From Bacteroidia bacterium (lineage in GTDB: Bacteria > Bacteroidota > Bacteroidia > Flavobacteriales > Flavobacteriaceae): a DNA stretch of 64,000 nucleotides. Positions 60,022 through 64,000 of this stretch are shown piece after piece. The DNA lies in the NCBI GenBank assembly GCA_030431695.1, contig JAUIIU010000004.1:1-64000 (forward strand), read 5' to 3'. The position numbers and the translations under genes are program-made. The notes under the pieces were generated by a model. The model searched no databases, was not told the DNA's origin, and saw only the letters and a list, made by a program, of their open reading frames with translations. How positions within the stretch are numbered: position 1 is the stretch's first letter; each line of letters starts with the position of its first letter.

Positions 60022-61524
60022 CTATGGCAGGAACTCCGGGTAGAAGGTCGTGAAATCAGCTGCTTTGAACAATTCACCGGCTGCTTCGAAATTTGTTCCG
60101 AAGGTCTCATCCATAGCCATCAGGATCTGGTTGCCGAGAAAGGCATTTCCACGCGCTGTTGGATGCACCCCGTCCAGCGAGAATACATTTCCGAAAACCA
60201 GGCTGCCATTCAGCATGAATTCGTCGAAAGCCAGTCCTGTGTCGTTCATCTGTTGTAGCAAAGCGTTCGCATCAATTAGGATTGCACCATTGTCACCTGC
60301 CGCCTGAGCGATGATCGCGTTATACGCATCGGTAGCAACAGTTACCTCTCCCACTTCATCTGCGGTAAGTATCCATTGATCCGATAATGGAACGGTAACC
60401 CCATTGATCATGGTTGGATCGTTGTTCACCAGAGTTCCGATGAAAGAACTACTAGGTAGTATAGGCAAGTCGTCCGCTGTTGCTTGTCGGTATGAAGGCA
60501 GCCCCAGCGCCGAAAGATCCGTGAGGTACTCATCCTCGATCACCACGGCATTTTGTCCTTCCACGAAATTCACTGTGCGGGCAGCGGCCTCTTCCGCAGA
60601 GATCAACCCTGCACCCAAAGCTTGTTGCACTCCAGCATTATAAGGCGCATAACCACCATTTACAAGGGCGGCCGTAGCGGCATCCGCCGGTACAGGATTG
60701 TGCGGCACTGTAGTGAAATACGGTATCGTATAAACGTAAGGAATATTCAGCACAACACCCTGGGAGCCATTCCCCGCAAGAGTACTGAGAATAGTATTGT
60801 ACACAAAGGCAAACGCCCCGGGATCAGTAATGTCGTTCGGACCGTAAGTGGTTGGATCCGGATTTCCGGTCTGGTTCATTCCAGCTCCACCAGTTGTGGC
60901 ATAGCCAAGCACGTCGTTATTACCTATCCAAAGGGAATAAAAGCTAGGATTCTGAGCCGCAGCATCCTCGAGCATGGAGGCATTCGGATTCGACGCCATA
61001 CGCGCAAAATACGGGTTTGCCAATCCACCGGCCACACCGGCTACATTTCCGTATCCGTTAGCGATCAGGTGAAAACTCTTTGATCCGGGTACTCCCATAT
61101 TGTTGTATGGGCCGGGTTGGATATTTGTGACTTCGGTCGTTGGTGTCTGGCTGACACGTTCCGGAGCTGCACCGTTAAAGTACAATCTCGGTTCCTGGAT
61201 CTGAATTCCTCCCAGCAACAATCCACCTACATTGTCATTCATCAATGGTTGGGTAAAGTCCCCTCCACCGATCATGGCAAATTTCTGAGATAATAAATTA
61301 GGAAGTGAGTTCTCCTGGGCCAGGATAAACAAAGCACCGTCCGTATAACCGGCCGTTAGTGAGTTACCAATGGCCACGAAGTTAGATACGTTAGCAGATC
61401 CGGCTTGTAGATCGATCACCGGCTCTTCTTCAACAACCGGGATGTCATCATTCTCACAACTGGCGAAAAGCAAAGCGCCTGCAGTTATCGCCAGAAAATA
61501 TTTATTCTTGAATATATTGTTCAT
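60022..61524 (-). CDS. SGNH/GDSL hydrolase lipoprotein
   Basis: 500 residues. A lipoprotein signal ends in LLFASC (Cys23), followed by an acidic stretch that fits surface export. FVAIGNSLTAGYTDGAL near residue 50 is the GDS(L)-like block I with the nucleophile Ser, SLWIGNNDVLGYA near residue 197 is block III with Asn, and DGVHPTARGNAFLGN near residue 460 is block V with Asp and His. It probably is an esterase or acyl-hydrolase acting outside the cell. It lies 10 bases after the TonB-dependent receptor gene, so the two form an operon. Confidence 0.85.
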   Translation of the reverse strand: MNNIFKNKYFLAITAGALLFASCENDDIPVVEEEPVIDLQAGSANVSNFVAIGNSLTAGYTDGALFILAQENSLPNLLSQKFAMIGGGDFTQPLMNDNVGGLLLGGIQIQEPRLYFNGAAPERVSQTPTTEVTNIQPGPYNNMGVPGSKSFHLIANGYGNVAGVAGGLANPYFARMASNPNASMLEDAAAQNPSFYSLWIGNNDVLGYATTGGAGMNQTGNPDPTTYGPNDITDPGAFAFVYNTILSTLAGNGSQGVVLNIPYVYTIPYFTTVPHNPVPADAATAALVNGGYAPYNAGVQQALGAGLISAEEAAARTVNFVEGQNAVVIEDEYLTDLSALGLPSYRQATADDLPILPSSSFIGTLVNNDPTMINGVTVPLSDQWILTADEVGEVTVATDAYNAIIAQAAGDNGAILIDANALLQQMNDTGLAFDEFMLNGSLVFGNVFSLDGVHPTARGNAFLGNQILMAMDETFGTNFEAAGELFKAADFTTFYPEFLP

Positions 61525-61534
61525 ACTGCAGTTT

Positions 61535-64000
61535 TTAAAGGTTGTTAATGATTAAGGAAGCATAGTACTGTGCCCCGATATTTCCTGTTCCGAAAGCGGT
61601 GAAGTACTCTTCGTTCAATACGTTACTGGCACCTACTTTTATCATGGTCTTCCACTTCGGGATCTTGTAGTTCAACTGGGCATCCAGCACGGAGAAGGAC
61701 GGTACGATCCCGTCACCAAACCCTTGCTGCCAGAAGTACTCGTCACTCCAGCGATAATTCGCTCCAAACCCGAAATTCGGGAACAGATCGGTAACGCGGA
61801 AACCTCCTTTAGCTTTGTGCATAGGGGTGTTGAAATTCGTTCTGAAATCCGGATTTGCCTCCTTGTCGTAATCCTGGTCGGCAAAAGTATAATTTGCATT
61901 CAGACTTACTTTCTTCGCTATTCTTGTACTTACAGATACTGACGCTCCATAAGCCTTCACATCCACGTCGGAATTAGTGTAGGTCTGATAGATCTCTGTA
62001 TCGCCGTTTTGAAGAGCAAGCAGCGATAATGAATTATCTCCTACCGTACCATATAATGGAACGATCACGTTCTCATTCGAGATGAAATTGGTGTACTGAG
62101 AGTAGTACGCACTCGCATCGATAATAAAATCGAAGATCTTCCCTCGATAACCCACTTCGTAAACATCGGCTTCCTCTGGTTTAACTAGGTTGATGTTGGC
62201 TGCTTCTGGTGTTCCGTTCAGTACCGAGTTCACTGAGAATGAATTGAAGTACGCATCACGAGCAGAAATGGTTGCAGTAGTCATTCCCGTGGCATTCTGA
62301 CCTCCACCGCTAAGCGGGAAGGGTCGAATGTCCCTGTCCAGGTTATCTTCGGCCGAACCAACCAGGATTGCACGACCTATATCAAGACCGATAAAAAGAT
62401 CCTGGGTGGTTGGGTTACGGAAAGCTGTCTGCCAGGACACCCTGAAATTGTGGTTTCTGTTAGCTCCGGCTGTATATCCAACTGATAAACGAGGTGTGAA
62501 CTGTCCGTCGAAAAGTTCGGATTTGTCATAACGGACAGACCCGGTTAACTTCAGCCTGTCGTCCATCAATTTTTTCTGAATCTGGGTGTATGCACCAACT
62601 TCAGAATACCTGATCGGTCCATCGGCATCTGTAAAAATTGTTCCGGACGAATTAAGTTTGTATTGTCTGTAAGAACCCCCCACCTGGACATCAGCAATAT
62701 CAGCCATTAGGTGAGTAAAGTTGTAATTAGCATCCACGTGGTATAGTTGGGTCTCATCCTTGAACTGTGAGCCCGTAGCTATATCCGGATCGTTGGAAAC
62801 CCTTTCGAATGCTCGTTGGAACTCGGGAGTACCAGGGATAAGTCGACCCGTATCCGCAGTTTGTCTTCCTACCACATGTGCCTGTTCGCTGTTGGCTCCG
62901 CCAAGAACTGCCTGAATATATGCTCCTGCATATTCACCAAACCAGGTAGAATCATCTTTCCATGCACGGTTGATGTTAATACCAGTCAAACGCATATCGT
63001 ATGAGTCGCCAGCATCTTCATCGGTAATATATCCCCGAACAAAGAAATTGTCATTCTTAAATTCCAATTTATGTTGTTGAAGGAAGAAATTTTTTATAGA
63101 ATAGCGGTTCCCTCCCTGGTAGATGGTGCTTCCCACACCTATTTTCCCTACGTAGATCACTTCGAAATCGTTTGCCCATGGGCGGTAGTGTAACGCCGCG
63201 TCGAATTTCACACTTTCGGCGTTGTAATTGGTAAGATCTCTTTCAGCATAACCGGTTCGGCTTACATTCTCGTTTGGAAGGAGATTCTCCGCCCCGGAAG
63301 GAATCAATCCGGCATTTGCAAGGGCAACTCCAACTCCGCGAATATTTGTACTTACCTCATCACCATAGATGTTCAACCCGTCATAGTTCACGTTGCTTTC
63401 ACGGGTCGATCCCGGACTTAATACATCCACATCGCTAACCGCAAACCAGTCTGTTCCGTGTAATATGGAGACATTGGCCTTAGCGGCAAATTTATCACTG
63501 AAGGCATGAGCAACCCTGAGCCCCATATCATAAAATTCGTTGTCACCGGCCGCCTCCTGGGAAGTGATCCCTCTTTTATAATAGGCACTGATCCCCTGGT
63601 GATCGAACGGGTTCTTACTGGTCATGAAGAGTATACCGTTGAAGGCATTCGCTCCATAAAGCGCGGATGAGGCACCCGGCAGGAGTTCAATACTGTTCAC
63701 ATCGAGCTCTGTCATTCCCAACAGGTTACCAAGAACAAAGTTCAGGGCAGGTGAACTGTTGTCCATCCCGTCCACAAGTTGAACAAAGCGCTCGTTTGCG
63801 AAGGTGGCAAAACCACGAGTATTGACCGACTTAAATGTCAAACTGTTTGTGTTGATGTCGACGCCTTTCAGGTTTTCCAGTCCGTCGTAGAAGTCGGCAC
63901 TAGGAGAATACTTTATATCCTGAATATCATATCGCTCAACGGTTACGGGCGACTCAAAGATCCGTTCCGGGGTTCTTGATGCCGAAATTACCACCTCATC
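61535..64000 (-). CDS. TonB-dependent receptor, N-terminus beyond the window
   Basis: At least 822 residues; the frame remains open to base 64000, where it reads DEVVISASRTPERI, the usual beginning of the plug domain, so the signal peptide and any N-terminal domain lie outside. The plug continues to ELLPGASSALYGANAFNGILF, and a long barrel ends with SLIINNL. The gene shares a unit with a GDSL lipoprotein downstream. The pairing suggests uptake of the product of that hydrolase; the ligand is unknown. Confidence 0.9.
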   Translation of the reverse strand, partial: DEVVISASRTPERIFESPVTVERYDIQDIKYSPSADFYDGLENLKGVDINTNSLTFKSVNTRGFATFANERFVQLVDGMDNSSPALNFVLGNLLGMTELDVNSIELLPGASSALYGANAFNGILFMTSKNPFDHQGISAYYKRGITSQEAAGDNEFYDMGLRVAHAFSDKFAAKANVSILHGTDWFAVSDVDVLSPGSTRESNVNYDGLNIYGDEVSTNIRGVGVALANAGLIPSGAENLLPNENVSRTGYAERDLTNYNAESVKFDAALHYRPWANDFEVIYVGKIGVGSTIYQGGNRYSIKNFFLQQHKLEFKNDNFFVRGYITDEDAGDSYDMRLTGININRAWKDDSTWFGEYAGAYIQAVLGGANSEQAHVVGRQTADTGRLIPGTPEFQRAFERVSNDPDIATGSQFKDETQLYHVDANYNFTHLMADIADVQVGGSYRQYKLNSSGTIFTDADGPIRYSEVGAYTQIQKKLMDDRLKLTGSVRYDKSELFDGQFTPRLSVGYTAGANRNHNFRVSWQTAFRNPTTQDLFIGLDIGRAILVGSAEDNLDRDIRPFPLSGGGQNATGMTTATISARDAYFNSFSVNSVLNGTPEAANINLVKPEEADVYEVGYRGKIFDFIIDASAYYSQYTNFISNENVIVPLYGTVGDNSLSLLALQNGDTEIYQTYTNSDVDVKAYGASVSVSTRIAKKVSLNANYTFADQDYDKEANPDFRTNFNTPMHKAKGGFRVTDLFPNFGFGANYRWSDEYFWQQGFGDGIVPSFSVLDAQLNYKIPKWKTMIKVGASNVLNEEYFTAFGTGNIGAQYYASLIINNL

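Overview
The window is a 64 kb stretch of chromosome from a member of the Bacteroidota, almost certainly family Flavobacteriaceae. Supporting evidence: gliding genes gldD and gldE; a secreted enzyme with a type IX secretion sorting domain; TonB-dependent receptors; many families of unknown function typical of this phylum (DUF3098, DUF3127, DUF4199, DUF4271, DUF4296, DUF4301); an atpD-atpC pair detached from the other ATP synthase genes; and promoters of the Bacteroidota form TTG-N19-21-TAnnTTTG. Gene density is about 95 percent. I see no rRNA, tRNA, CRISPR array, prophage, transposase or integrase. No gene-free stretch exceeds 300 bases.

Layout. 1-6.7 kb: LysE-type exporter (cut by the edge), trmB, a glycosyltransferase, a PhoR/PhoB-like two-component pair, then a three-gene unit of an acyl-activating LuxE-like enzyme, a membrane-anchored transglutaminase-fold protein and a DUF350 membrane protein. 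6.8-21.5 kb: housekeeping (tyrS, dihydroorotase, GT2 glycosyltransferase, hemD, pckA, saccharopine dehydrogenase-like, Zn peptidase, leuS, UbiA-type prenyltransferase). 21.6-25.4 kb: ftsX, lipoprotein, DUF3098, uppP, truB, a TonB-C-like protein. 25.4-34.4 kb: repair (tag), a secreted PPAD-like deiminase, aat, fatty-acid transporter, flavin reductase, orphan histidine kinase, HIT, greA. 34.5-42.1 kb: a Rieske-like lipoprotein, then a long leftward array: PPTase, GGGP synthase-like, thiamine-binding protein, PnuC/PnuT transporter, NadR-like kinase, DUF4301, arfB, and finally a TonB-dependent receptor behind a TPP riboswitch. 42.2-50.9 kb: ahcY, TM2 protein, rpmA-rplU (L21 with an extra C-terminal domain), DMT exporter, and mutY-ssb-gldE-gldD. 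51-53.8 kb: HU, a 29-residue bTHX ribosomal protein, RNase G, recX. 54-58 kb: cupin-8 protein, fibronectin lipoprotein, Coa1-like, GNAT, ACR3. 58-64 kb: atpC, atpD, a GDSL lipoprotein and a TonB-dependent receptor cut by the right edge.

The most distinctive points are a candidate thiamine uptake and salvage cluster (riboswitch-controlled receptor, thiamine-binding protein, PnuT-like permease, NadR-like kinase); a deiminase with the domain order of Porphyromonas PPAD; the LuxE-like/transglutaminase/DUF350 unit; a terminator-like hairpin in the greA leader; ribosomal protein L21 carrying a Rho-N/SAP-like tail; and a lipoprotein that keeps the Rieske frame but lacks its iron-sulfur ligands. All family assignments come from reading motifs in the translated sequence, with no database search.
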